The notes beneath the pieces are model-generated. The model saw only the letters and a list, made by a program, of their open reading frames with translations, did no database searches and was not told where the DNA came from. The position numbers were made by a program, and so were the translations under genes. A stretch of 64,000 nt of DNA, from assembly GCF_025602895.1 (NCBI RefSeq), contig NW_026516226.1, positions 248,001 through 312,000 of the forward strand, read 5' to 3'. Shown here piece after piece: positions 1 to 11,500 of this stretch. This stretch comes from Polychytrium aggregatum (Eukaryota > Chytridiomycota > Chytridiomycetes > Polychytriales). Within the stretch, counting starts at the first letter, position 1. Each line of letters opens with the position of its first letter.

Positions 1-9
1 TGCACGCAC

Positions 10-1209
10 TCAGGCTCGCTGGGCCGCGACGATCTGCTTCAGATGCGCCAGAACGATGCCGAAGCGATCCCAGGCGATGAACGGAACGTTCTCGCGCTGG
101 CACCAAGTCTCCAGGTCCTTTCCGCTCTTTGCAAAGATGACATCGGCCTCGCGGGCAGCGCTGATGTCGGAGATGCCATCGCCCACAAAAACCACTACGG
201 GCCGCTGGGCGGTGTCGGCAGAAAGATAGCGCTCGGTGATTGTTCGCAACGTGAGGGACTTGTCGTGGCCGTGCGGGGTTTCGTCCCGATAGATGATGTC
301 CCAGCCTGCATCGGCGTCGATGCTGATGTCGTTGGCGACAATGTCAAAGAGTCCGCCATGCTCGCTTTCGGAATAGTCCTTCATGAAGGCCTCAACAATA
401 GGGCGGAGGCCGCTGTATGTGATCCGCATGAGCGACGGTGAGTGAATGATCGTCCGATTGCTTGTCTGTGCAGCCTCCAAAACCATAGACCGAGCAACGC
501 AGCTGTTCTTGCCTGCTGACGACGGTAACAGGAATCTTGTGCTGGATACAGTAGCTATGGAACTCGGGAAAGTCGGGGTCGATTTCAACAGCTGTTTCGG
601 GAGTCAGCGCTCGCACTGGGACAAAATGGGTGCCAGCACTCCAAGGCTCATTCGGCTCCGAAGAATCGATGGGACTGGGACGGCCATGCTCGAATCGCAC
701 GGGTGAGGAGCAGCAGGAACGGACCTGAGAGAAGATCCATGGCATGCTCGAGGCTCGCCTTGACCGACTTCCACTGTTCCCGGACTGCATCTCGGTACGA
801 TGTCACGCCGTCGAGCACCTGGGTATCTGGCGTTTCGTGGGTGGCAGGAGAGCAAGATCAATCGGCAAAACGAATCGGGATTGTCGAGTCAGGGCGATCT
901 CCGGCAAAGATGTCGACTCTGGAGACGATTGTCGTTGGCAAGGATAGTGTTTAACTGACCCAGCGCCTTTCTTCGCTCGGGGCCCATGAAGCGGTCCACG
1001 ATGACGTTTCCAGTATCCTGCGGGACGATCCAGAAGTGTTTTGTGGGTGGAGTGTCAATAAAGGGGGGGAGGAGGCGTTGATGTTGAATGCCGCTGGATA
1101 ATGTCGATGCGGAATCTCAGGACAGGCGGGACAAGCACATCGACAAGATTACCGCTGTGCTGACGGTGCCGTCAAAGTCTGTGAAGACAAGAACTTTCGG
1201 ATTGCTCAT
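10..1209 (-). CDS. HAD-family phosphatase, PYP1 (YNL010W)-like
   Basis: Predicted 232-residue cytosolic phosphatase with five exons: 1209-1153, 1017-960, 826-725, 591-513 and 412-10. The N-terminus MSNPKVLVFTDFDGTV carries the HAD motif I DxDGT (catalytic Asp). Exon 4 ends in VVSSG (motif II) and exon 5 holds GDGISDISAA (motif III/IV region). The block IIYRDETPHGHDKS matches the yeast protein YNL010W/Pyp1 closely, and the yeast protein is of similar length (about 241 residues). Known family role: dephosphorylation of small sugar or polyol phosphates; the substrate here is inferred only from family. The start is the first Met before the motif I strand. The intron between exons 4 and 5 appears to use a GC donor (GCAAGA), because only that donor restores VVSSG in frame. 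The stop is at 10-12, so the gene is complete. Confidence 0.88.
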
Positions 1210-1685
1210 GACTGGGAAGATGGCGATGGAGACGGGAGCGGATCGATGGGCGGAACGGGTTGGGCAAGAGGCAGACGGCGTGGATGGGCCTGCGCACGCC
1301 GCAATCGGTCGTTCGCTGGGGCAATGCCTCGGGAACAATGTCTCGCCCTGGCAATGTCTCGGGGGAGGGCTCTGTACAATGATTCATGCTGTGATAGAGA
1401 AAAGGAGTGTATTTGTGGAGGAGGTAGAGCCGGCGGCCAGCGAATGGCGAGTATCCAAGAGGCTGAAGAAAGAGAAATGCATGTCATAGTAGCTCTCAAG
1501 CAACTGGGATCAATGCAATCTGACCGCCGCTTTCCCTTGTCTAGAGTTGAGGGGTCCGTAAATATGCCGATGAAAGATACACATCGGTGAGGGAAATATA
1601 TGAGCCGATGGGAGGGTGAGCGGACTGAGGCGCCAGACATGTGTCCATCCAGTCGCCACTCCCAGCCAGCAATGACATCAGCCTA
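1210..1685. other. Intergenic, no gene seen
   Basis: About 480 bases between the 5' end of the phosphatase gene and the 3' end of the first copper radical oxidase. It should hold the phosphatase promoter. I see no TATA box, RNA gene or convincing coding frame. Confidence 0.5.
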
Positions 1686-4176
1686 TTACAAGAGGGCGAT
1701 GAACGCGGTGGCCAGAGCCAAGAGGAGGCCAAACAGGTTGGCACCAACAATGGAGCCAGCACTGGTAGTGGTGGTGACTCCGGGGGGAATGGAGACGTCG
1801 GTCTGGGCACCAGGACCAAACAGAACCGTGGCTGCAACTGAGGGGACGCCGCCAGAGAGAGCAAACAGCATCCAGTTGCCAGGAGGGGCCACAGAACCGT
1901 TGGGAGGGAGACGGACATAGATGGTGTCTGAAGTCTGGCCAAGGATGTTCAACACGACAAGGCGCTGGTCGCTGTTGGTCTGGTGGGTGGTCGAGGCATA
2001 CCGAACAAAGTGAACCTTGTCAATCTTGGTGCCATCGACGGCCGAGGGATTGAGCTTGAAGGCAATCGAGGAACCGTAGGTGGCACTAGAAGGAGCACTG
2101 GTGATGACCGGTCGGGGCTTGCCAGTTTGGAGGTACGGGGGAGTATAGCGCTCCATCTGGGTACCGAAGGGTGAGGTGCACTTGGTCAAGTCCATGAGCT
2201 GTCCCTGGGGAACGTTGAACGGGCTGCAAGGGGTGGTAGCATTGGCGACATCGGTGTTGCCCCAAATGTCGAAGACGTTCTGCATCTCAGATCCGGCGGT
2301 GTAGATGTATCCCGAAGGAGCCAGCAGAGCCACGGAGTGGTACAGGCGGACAACGTGGTAGTTGGCAGTGGGGGTGTGGGTGTCGGTATCGGGGTCGTAG
2401 ATCTCGGACTGGAAGTTGGGTCCGCGAGCGTACATGGCTTGACCGGCGTTGCCACCAGCCTGGCCCCAAGAGCCGCCGTTGGTGTACAGGATCTTGCCAT
2501 CTGAAGGAAAGACAGCGAGAATGAAAGGAGTGAGCGGCTATACTATCGCTGCGACCAACGGCGATTACGGTGATCATGGGATCATGGACATTGCTGGGAC
2601 CATCCTCGTTATTGTCAGCGATGAACATAACGAGTCTAAGAAGCAGACTCAAACTTACCGGCCATGATGACACCGTCAATCATCAGACGAGGGGTCAGCA
2701 GAGGGTTCTTGGTGGTCCAGGTGGGGTTGGGAGAGTCGGGGTTGATGCTGATGCACATGTCCGAGGCATCGGGTGTGCTCTTCTTGCTGCCACCGCAGAT
2801 CAGAATGGTAGCCTCATAGTTCGGGGGCTTGAGGGGAAGCATGATCGAGTGCGAGGTATAGGGATAGATCCAGGGCTGGTGGTCGTTGGTGATGCTGGCA
2901 GGCATCGAAGGGATTTTGGCAGGGACACTCGGGTTGCCGTAGTCGTTGGTGTCGGTAGCAGGGTCCAGGAGCATTGTCTCGTTGGCGACAAAGACAAAGA
3001 CCTTCTTGGAGGGAAGCTGGAAGACGGTGGGGAAAAGCGAGTAGGGGTAGTTCTTGGACAGAATGTTGAGGGGGCGGGGCCAAGTTCCGGGCTTGGAGGG
3101 GTAGTACTCATAGGTGGGGTTGTCGTTGCCGACAGGGTCCCAGGTGCCGGGGTTGTCCACTGTGTGAATGGAATGCAAGACAAGGTCAGGGCACGCCAGG
3201 GGCAAAGGCAACGACCAAGGCGACGGCCAAGGCGATGACCAAGGCGACGACCAAGGCAGGCAACATACGGAGCCAGCAACGGTGGTCGAAGCGATGGATA
3301 CACAGATTCAGACATGACCCCCTCGATGAATGATGGCCGGGGACAAGCACCGGGACACTTACAGATAATGTTGTTGTTCGATCCAGAGAAAATGATGACA
3401 GTACCATCATAGAGCGTGGCAGAGGTAGGGTACCAGCGCTTGGTGGTCATCGGGCCGATGGAGAGATCCCAGGTTCCGCCAGCGCAAGAAGTGTCGCCGA
3501 CGGCGCAAGGCTTGAAGAGGCGGCGGGCAAAGTGGCCATCGGTAGGGATGGCATTGCCACGGATGGTGTCGGCAGTGAAGTTGTCACCGCCGACGACGAA
3601 GACGTTGCCGTCGGGCAGCTGGACATGGTGACTGCAGAAGGGGTTCATGTCGAGGGTCGGGGTCAGAGTGTAGAGGATGGAGCTAGGGTCGCCATTGTAC
3701 TTGGACGGGTCCAGCTCGGTGGAGACCGAGGGATACTGTCTGCCATCGTTGACGGTGATGGGGTTGGAGGGATACTGGAGGAAGGAGAGCGACGGCTCAG
3801 AAGACATGTTCACAGAGGGCCGGGACAGACAGGGGGATCACAAGGGCGGAGGCAGCAGCAACAGCAACAGCAGCAGCAACAGCACCAGCACCAGCACCAG
3901 CAGAGCAATCCTGCACCGACAGTCTCCCGGCAGCAGAGCCAAGGGACGCCGCCGATCGAGGGCAAAGGCAGAGCCCGATGCAGAGTGGACACTTACGGGC
4001 CAGATGTGGGGACGCTCCATGCACAGGAAGCGCTCGTTCGGGAGCAGAGCCAGATGGATGCAGACGACACCGGTTTGGCCGATGATTTCGAACTTGCCGT
4101 TGGTGGTGTTTTGGGCAGCAGCAAGGGTGGCCAGCGAGGCGCCGGCGAGCGAGAGCCAGTTGAGGAGCTTGGTCAT
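1686..4176 (-). CDS. Copper radical oxidase (glyoxal-oxidase type), copy 1, secreted and probably GPI-anchored
   Basis: Four exons (4176-3997, 3795-3363, 3159-2659, 2500-1686) give 642 residues. Signal peptide MTKLLNWLSLAGASLATLAA is followed by a glyoxal-oxidase N-terminal domain and a DUF1929-like C-terminal domain. All copper and radical ligands of the family can be placed: Cys114 (NPFCSHH) and Tyr182 (KRWYPT) for the Cys-Tyr cofactor, Tyr425-His426 (RLYHS) and His544 (STTHQTNSDQR). The C-terminus is a Ser/Thr-rich stretch followed by a hydrophobic tail ending FIALL, which suggests a GPI anchor. Expected reaction: oxidation of small aldehydes or alcohols to acids with release of hydrogen peroxide outside the cell. 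Intron 1 contains a CAG/CAA repeat. Tandem with a paralog at 5189-7600 that has the same intron positions. Active protein likely; substrate unknown. Confidence 0.93.
3847..3903. repeat. CAG/CAA/CAC trinucleotide repeat in intron
   Basis: About 57 bases of imperfect CAG, CAA and CAC triplets inside intron 1 (3796-3996) of the first copper radical oxidase. It can be read as poly-Gln on the plus strand but lies within the intron. Confidence 0.8.
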
Positions 4177-5188
4177 GGCGACGACGAGAGCCGGGGCAGG
4201 TGGTGAGAGGCGACGGCGACGGCGACGACGAAGCAGGAGGATGGCCCGAGCGGCGGAAGAGGAGCGACAGCCGGCCGACCAGGCGACAAAACCTCCTGCG
4301 AAAATATATACGATTTCTTTGGGCCATCGCCCCCATCCACGGACAGAAACACGCTCGGTTTTTGCGGGGAGCACGGGGACAGGGCGACTTTGCCGCCGCG
4401 GCTGCAGCGTTGTTGCTGTGAAGCCTCGCAGCTGTGGGCTGGAGGCATTCGATCTGTGCACAAGCCCTTGCCGTGGTGGAGCCGCAGAGACAACAGTGTC
4501 ACCCGCCGTGCCAGCCACGGCGCCTGGCGGACAAGCGGCCCCCACAGACAAGGGCTTGTGCTGTGCCCAATGGTGTGGCGCCGTTGCCGGGAGTGCTCGG
4601 TGCTGAGCGGTGAGCAGGAGTCTCCCCAGTTGATCCCCCTGGCTCGCTCGGGGCTCTGCTGCCTGGGCTGCTAATGTCGCACGACATGTGCATAGTCGCG
4701 GTGTGTCCGGCGGCCCACACAGCAGCCCGGAGACTGCCGAATATTCGCTGTTGCCGTCGGAAGGATCAGGCGAGAGAGGAGTGTGCCATATCCATGCCGC
4801 ACTCAACCTGCATACATATCACGCACGCTTCCATCATCCACAGCGACCGTCTGCAATGCCCAGGCGATCGGATACCTGGGCCCATTCTTCCACATCGTCG
4901 CGATGCCAGTGCCTCCCTCGGGGAGGCACAATATCGGTGCGCCGATTAATCGTCGCCAATCGAGATTGACTGGGTATATCGTCAAACGCGTATGTTCCAC
5001 TCTAATCCAAATCAAAAAATGTATATTGCCAACCAAGACGGGGGGAAATCGAACAGCTGATCCCAAAACGGACACTGTCCTTGCTTTTCTTACACCCGCA
5101 GTTGTAACAAGCATAGAGTCGCCCGCACCATCTCGTGAGGAAGCGGACGCACGGCAACAGAAAGCGTTGAGCCACATGAGCCAACCAA
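4177..5188. other. Intergenic between the two copper radical oxidases
   Basis: About 1 kb with the promoter of copy 1 (TATA-like element at 4301-4310) and the 3' flank of copy 2. Open frames here have no family signature and look accidental. Confidence 0.5.
4301..4310 (-). promoter_or_regulatory. TATA box of copper radical oxidase copy 1
   Basis: Minus-strand TATATATTTT lies about 125 bases upstream of the start codon at 4176, a usual distance for a fungal TATA element. Confidence 0.6.
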
Positions 5189-7600
5189 CTAGATCAGCGA
5201 AGCCATTAGTGTGCCAAGAAGGACAACAGCAACGGCAAAAAAATTTGCACCGAAGATTGAGCTGGCACCAGACTTGGAGGCACCTGGGGGAATGGAGACG
5301 TCGGTCTGGGCACCAGGACCAAACAGAACCGTGGCTGCAACTGAGGGGACGCCGCCAGAGAGAGCAAACAGCATCCAGTTGCCAGGAGGGGCCACAGAAC
5401 CGTTGGGAGGGAGACGGACATAGATGGTGTCTGAAGTCTGGCCAAGGATGTTCAACACGACAAGGCGCTGGTCGCTGTTGGTCTGGTGGGTGGTCGAGGC
5501 ATACCGAACAAAGTGAACCTTGTCAATCTTGGTGCCATCGACGGCCGAGGGATTGAGCTTGAAGGCAATCGAGGAACCGTAGGTGGCATTGGAGGGAGCG
5601 CTGGTGATGACCGGTCGAGGGTTGCCGGTCAACAGGTAAGGGGGAGTGAATCGCTCCATTTTGGTTCCAAAGGGCGATGTGCACTGGGTCATGTCCATCA
5701 GCACGCCGCTCTTGTCGGTGATGCCAGCGCTGGTGTTGTACATTGGGTTGTCGGGGCTGCAGATGGATGAGAGGTTGGCGACATCGGTGTTGCCCCAAAT
5801 GTCGAAGATGTTCTGCATCTCAGATCCGGCGGTGTAGATGTAACCCGAAGGAGCCAGCAGAGCCACGGAGTGGTACATCCGGACGATGGAGTACGAAGCG
5901 ACAGGCGTGTGGGTGTCGGTATCGGGATCGTAGATCTCGGACTGGAAGTTGGGTCCACGAGCGTACATGGCTTGACCGGCGTTGCCACCAGCCTGGCCCC
6001 ACGCACCGCCATTGGTGTACAGAATCTTGCCGTCTAGAGCAGCGCGTTCGGAATACAGAGTCAGCATACAGCAGAGTACATGACCAACGAATACAGGCTC
6101 GAACGAGAGCACGCAAAGCTTATCGCAAGACATGCAGATGACGAATGTACACGCGCATGATTCTTACCGGCCATGATGACACCGTCAATCATCAGACGAG
6201 GAGTCAGCAGAGGGTTCTTGGTGGTCCAGGTGGGGTTGGGAGAGTCGGGGTTGATGCTGATGCACATGTTCGAGGCATCGGGTGTGCTCTTCTTGCTGCC
6301 ACCACAAATCTGGATATTCGCTTCATAGTTCGGGGGCTTGAGGGGAAGCATGATCGAGTGCGAGGTATAGGGATAGATCCAGGGCTGGTGGTCGTTGGTG
6401 ATGTTGGCAGGCATCGAAGGGACCTTGGGAGGGATGCTGGGGTTGTTGTAGTCATGTGTATCGGTCGCGGTATCAAAGAGCATTGTCTCGTTGGCGACAA
6501 AGACAAAGACCTTCTTGGAGGGAAGCTGGAAGACGGTGGGGAAGAGCGAGTAGGGGTAGTTCTTGATAAGGATGTCCAGAGGGCGGGGCCAAGTTCCGGG
6601 CTTGGAGGGGTAGTACTCATAGGTGGGGTTGTCGTTGCCGACAGGGTCCCAGGTACTGGGGCTATCGACTGGAATTTGGAGCGGAATGAGGAAATATAGT
6701 TCATCAGTGGCGGCCAGGATCGGACTGAGCGAATTGCTCCGGCTCTCCTCCAGGTTTGGATTGCAAGGGCGCGCCGAACAAGATCTCCCGCAAATCCACG
6801 GACTACTCACGGTCAATGTTGAGGTTGCTGCCGGAGAGGAAAAAGATATTGCCATCATAGAGAGTAACGGCAGTGGGATACCAGCGCTTGGTGCTCATGG
6901 GACCCATCGAGAGGTCCCAGGTGCCGATCGTGCAGTTGGTGGCACCGGCGGGGCAAGGGCGGTAGATACGTCTCATGTTGTGGCCATCGAGCTCGTACGA
7001 GTTGCCGTTGTCTGGGATGATGGTTGACTTGTCACCGCCGACGACAAAGACGTTGCCGTCGGCCATCTGCACGTGGTGGCCGCAGAAGGGACTGTAGTCC
7101 ATCTTGGGAGTGACCTGGTACAGATTGGAGTTGGGATCGCCCGTGTACTTGGAGGGATCGAGCTCGACAGTGAGACTGGGGTACTTGCTCCCAGCAAAGG
7201 TGTTTTGGTTTGGTTGGTACTAGAGCGGTGCGGGAAGGAGAACGAGGAAGGCGGTGATGCTGATTAGATGCGAGAGCTTGCCACAAATCACAGGGTTGAT
7301 GAAGGCGGCATCCAGTCTGCCGGGTCCACCGAGGCAACAGCAGCGTTCCCACCAAGGGGCTGTGAGAGATAAGCATAGGACCAATGCAGGTACTCCAGGA
7401 AGCAAGCACCGACTTACAGGGAAAGGATGGGGTCGCTCCATGCACAAGAAGCGCTCGTTCGGAAGGAGAATCAAGTGGATGCAAGTGACACCCGTGTTTC
7501 CGATGACATCCCACTTGCCCGGGAGGTTCTGCTGGCCCAGGACCGATGGAGCCAAGGTGCTAGCGGCCAGCAAGGCGAGAGTCGCCGATGATGCTTTCAT
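5189..7600 (-). CDS. Copper radical oxidase (glyoxal-oxidase type), copy 2, secreted
   Basis: Four exons (7600-7418, 7219-6811, 6668-6168, 6033-5189) give 645 residues. Signal peptide MKASSATLALLAASTLAPSVLG. Family ligands are intact: Cys107 (SPFCGHH), Tyr175 (KRWYPT), Tyr418-His419 (RMYHS) and His547 (STTHQTNSDQR). The C-terminal tail is hydrophobic (GTLMASLI), consistent with a GPI anchor. Intron positions and phases equal those of copy 1, so the pair arose by tandem duplication. A 303-base stretch of the last exon is identical in the two copies although the N-terminal exons differ strongly, which suggests gene conversion. Compared with copy 1 it has about a 10-residue longer loop after the Tyr-His pair (PDNPMYNTSAGITDKSG region). 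Substrate unknown; an extracellular aldehyde or alcohol oxidase making hydrogen peroxide is expected. Confidence 0.93.
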
Positions 7601-7758
7601 GACTGCGATCTGGGGTGATGTGCGGGGTACATGAGACCGAGTCGTGATAGACATGCCTGGGAAACAGGTGCTCAGACACTCCGAGTTACTTTGCTTTTGA
7701 CACTGCTTACATTTGGTGAGACTGGTGGAAGGTTTGAGATAGCGAAATATGTTCGAAG

Positions 7759-7767
7759 CTTATATGG
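7759..7767 (-). promoter_or_regulatory. TATA-like element of copper radical oxidase copy 2
   Basis: Minus-strand CCATATAAG lies about 160 bases upstream of the start codon at 7600. Confidence 0.5.
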
Positions 7768-8209
7768 CGGCCCCCAGGAGACAAGACCGATGAGAGAGGG
7801 AGAGTATGCCGTCTGGCAGATATGACGCAGCAACAACGACGGCTCTCGCAGCACATGGATGCTTGGGCGGCCCCGGGACCGGATCTGTATTTATTGAGGT
7901 GTCGCGGAGCGAGACAGCCCGCTGTGCGACGGCATGGCATGGGCTCGATCATACCTGACTCATTGCTGGCATGTGCGACATGCGGGTGGTGGGCGGACGC
8001 AGCGAGGAGCGCGTCTGGGGACAGCAAAACGAGCGCACCGACCGGGCCTTGGGGAGGACGACAAGGCCCGAGAGACATGGGCACTTGCGGGTGGCGTGGA
8101 TGCATGACGGATGCTGACTGCGATGCGATCGGCGGACGATCCGGACCAGGCCGCCATGGTTGGCCGAGTCCCGCTTGGATGGGATGATGCCATTCGCTGT
8201 GCAGCAGCG

Positions 8210-8308
8210 ACACAGAATCCACACACAGAACACAGCACACAGCACACAACACACAGCACAGAACACATCACACATCACACAACACACAGAACACATCACA
8301 CAACGCTG
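8210..8308. repeat. CA-rich degenerate tandem repeat (CACACAGAACACA-like)
   Basis: Roughly 90 bases of irregular CACACAGAACACAGCACACA units with ACATCACAC variants. No spacers and no coding signal; a diverged microsatellite. Confidence 0.75.
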
Positions 8309-8549
8309 CCGACTGGCCGAGTCCTTGTTGTGGTGAGGGATTTTTGCGGTGTCTGTATTACCCCGGCTGTGTCTGCGCTGCCACCGTGCCAGGAGCAGTC
8401 GCGGCAAAGGGCGTCCTCTGACACAGCCTTGCTCCTTGCCCCCCCCCTCGCAAACAGGAGCCCCGCCCCCCTTGCCGCTCTTCCGTCCTCGTCAGCAGGA
8501 TCGCATGCACCACATGCCGGCGAAAGCCAGATCATCTTGCCAGCCCAAT

Positions 8550-11500
8550 TCACAGCCCCGGCGGATGCGTGAAGAGCCGCGAAAAGACAGATCGGCTCGT
8601 TGCAATGTCGGTTCCCCCAACGAGGATACTCGAGACCTCGTTCTGGAGGGCTATGCCGCGGATCAGGTTGGCCTCCGCAAAGGTCACGCCCCCAACGACC
8701 ACGACAATCATGCTCGAGAACTGCGACGGGTGGGGCGCACCTCCGAGAAGACGGCTGAGGGGCGGCGTCGTTGGGATGGGTGGTGGTGGGCAGAGGCAGG
8801 ACAGCAGGACAGCGGGACAGCGAGAGGCAAGACGGTGGATGGCAGAGCGGGTGGGTGCAAACGGTTGCATGTGGTCAATGCGATGAGCCAACACACTTCA
8901 AGGATGCGGTCCCAGCGAAACAATCTGGCTTTGGCGGGCCCAACGCACCGCAGCAGACGAGAGACCGAGAGGCGGCGCAGACGCAGCAGACATGGACGAG
9001 CGACACCAGAGGTCCAAGGCCGGATGTCAACGCATCACCCGGACTCATTGCCGGTCGCATCGCCCAGCTCCTCTCTATCAGCCGATCAACTTTGCAGCGG
9101 CCAGTCCGATATGACCGAGGGATTGCATGCACAAACCTAAAGCTGAATCCGCCAATAACGCTGCCTGGATAGGGAACGTGTGTGAGATCGGACACATCGG
9201 GCTGCCCGGGCGGAGGGCGGCCCTTGAAGATTGTCTCCATCACTTGCTGGACCAGAGGCTTGTACAGCTCGGCCGAGGACGGATCCAGCACGGAGCTGAT
9301 GGTTCGAGGCGGCAGGGATGAGAGTCGCGGGCACCAACATTGTCGATGGTGAGAACTGAGTACGAGCCAGTAACTCGGAAAGCGATCGAGCTGCAAGAAA
9401 GGGACCACGCCCAGTCGTCGGAAGCCTTACTGAAAGTGCTTGAGCTCGCTGCGGGCCGCTCGGATCCGCTTGAGAGTGCTGAACGTATCTCGGATCCACC
9501 GATCGACCTCGGCCGCCTGTGGCGAGTTCCTCTGTGGGCTCTCGTACTCTTGGGAATCGCCAAAGGACTCCAGATGCGAGTCAAAGTCGACATCCCAGTC
9601 GGTTTCCCAGCCATCCTGGTGTCCCCATCATGAAAGCCAGAGATTCACTTGTTGGTCAGGTCTGCAAGACTGTATCGCTTACGAACACTGCCACATCACT
9701 GACCGGCTCGGCTCGGCTCCGCTCGACAACAGGAGCAGAGTTGCATGTCAACTCACGGTCGAGGGTTGCTTTGGCTTGGCCTGTGCGTGAGGCTGGGCTG
9801 GACCCAGGAGTGCTCGCTTGAAGGCCTCCTTGAGGGTCTGCTCATCGCGGGCACTGAATGATACAGTGCTGCCAACGAGGGCATGGACCAGGATCGTAAA
9901 GTCGAGCGTATCCTCCAACGTAAACTGAGATCGACCGTCGCCTGCAAGTACCAGAGCCGCGGCGTTAAAGAGCAGCACTCGTCAGGGCAGGATGGGTTGT
10001 CACCAACGCTGCGTCCTTGCACTGCACTAGCTCCTACCTCTCGGAAGCATGCTGGCGATCTGCTGGATGACCACACTCGAGTCCATTGTCTCGGAAAGTG
10101 CAAGCATGGTGGTTTTCTCGATGCCAAGGAGATCGCTCCAGTTGCTCGAGCGACTAGCTTCGCCCCCCCGTCCATGATGGTGGTCCACCCAACCGATAGC
10201 GTTAGACTCAGTCGACTTGTACCAGCCGGCCACGAATGCGCTGCTTACGTTTTGATGATCACAGCGACAGCAGCCGCCAGCGTCTGCAGAAACGCGCTGT
10301 TTTCGTAGACGAAGGCATTGTCTTGTTGCATGATCGTCTGCAGTATAGCATGCAACTCTGTCGGCGTCAGAGCTCGGGTTCCCTGGAGGAGAATACGATG
10401 ATGCAATTATATCAGGCCCGTAAAGCCAAGTTAATACACAACCCTGGTAACGGCTGATCCGCACAATAGCACTCCACAGGGCAGAAGCAGAGGCAGATAG
10501 ACACACAAAGGCGGTATACAGATCAGCACATTACCTTGGCTGCTGCATTTGGCAGCGCCAGATTCTGGTGCTGGACAATGTCCATCAATCGGTTGCTTTG
10601 GATCGGAAATATGATGCCTCCGTTAGAGAGCAAATATACATCGTGCTGCGGCTCCAACGGCAGCTGAGATTGCCACACGGCGGATACAATCAGAAAAAGC
10701 AGGAAACTATGAAGGGAGGGTGCGATATGCTTACCGAATCAAGCCAAGCGCTTCCTTCTGAGAAAGCGCGGTCAGTTCATCAAGAAGACCAGTAGAGTCC
10801 ACGCTCATCCCGTGGGCCAGAGAAAAGACCGCTATGGAGGTGACGGATGGTCGTTAGCAGGTCCTAGAGCGAGGCGCTAATGCCACACCGAGATCAAAGC
10901 CCTGAACCGAACACAGCCTCGGGGCCAGCACGAGGAGAATACAGACTACTCACCGGTATCAGACAATTCAGGCGCATCATCCAGCAGCTGCTCCGCCGGA
11001 ATGGCAATATCCACCGAGCACGGCGTGACCCTGGGGAAGACCTGGTATAGCTGATCCAAGATGTTTTCCGAGTGCTGCATCGGCGAGACCAGATCCAGGT
11101 TCTGGGTGCACGTGTCCATGAGCAGAAATTAAACAAGAGCACGAATGCAGCATCAACCCGCAAAGACGGCACTTGATTTGTCTGCGAGCAGCACTGGGGA
11201 AAGCACACACCAAACGCCGACGACGAGCGGGGGGCATGGCGTGACAGCCGACTGGATAGCCTCGGTCGCCGGTACATCGGCTGCGGGCCAATGCAAGCGA
11301 GCTCTGCTGGCTGATCTCCACCTACCCGATCTATCAAAATTACAGCGACATTGCGGTCGGACGACCTTCTTGCAGCCAACGAGGAGTTGGCTATTACACT
11401 TTTGGCGATCCGCTTTGAGGTCTCGCCTGTGGAGTCGAGGCGAATCCGATATGTGTCAGACGCCATACGATACAAAGATATTGATCCAGTAGCACAAGTC

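Larger units (their letters stand above)
7601..8549. other. Intergenic with promoter and CACA-rich repeat
   Basis: Contains the TATA element of copper radical oxidase copy 2 and a CA-rich repeat at 8210-8308. No coding frame here has recognisable family features. Confidence 0.5.

Noticed and set aside
3797-4206. Poly-Gln or Cys-rich proteins across the CAG repeat
   Set aside because: The repeat lies inside an intron of the copper radical oxidase whose splice sites are clear.
1686-7600. Idea that the two copper radical oxidases might be galactose oxidases
   Set aside because: No galactose-oxidase carbohydrate-binding N-terminal domain, and the Cys-Tyr spacing (68 residues) and sequence blocks fit the glyoxal-oxidase branch better.
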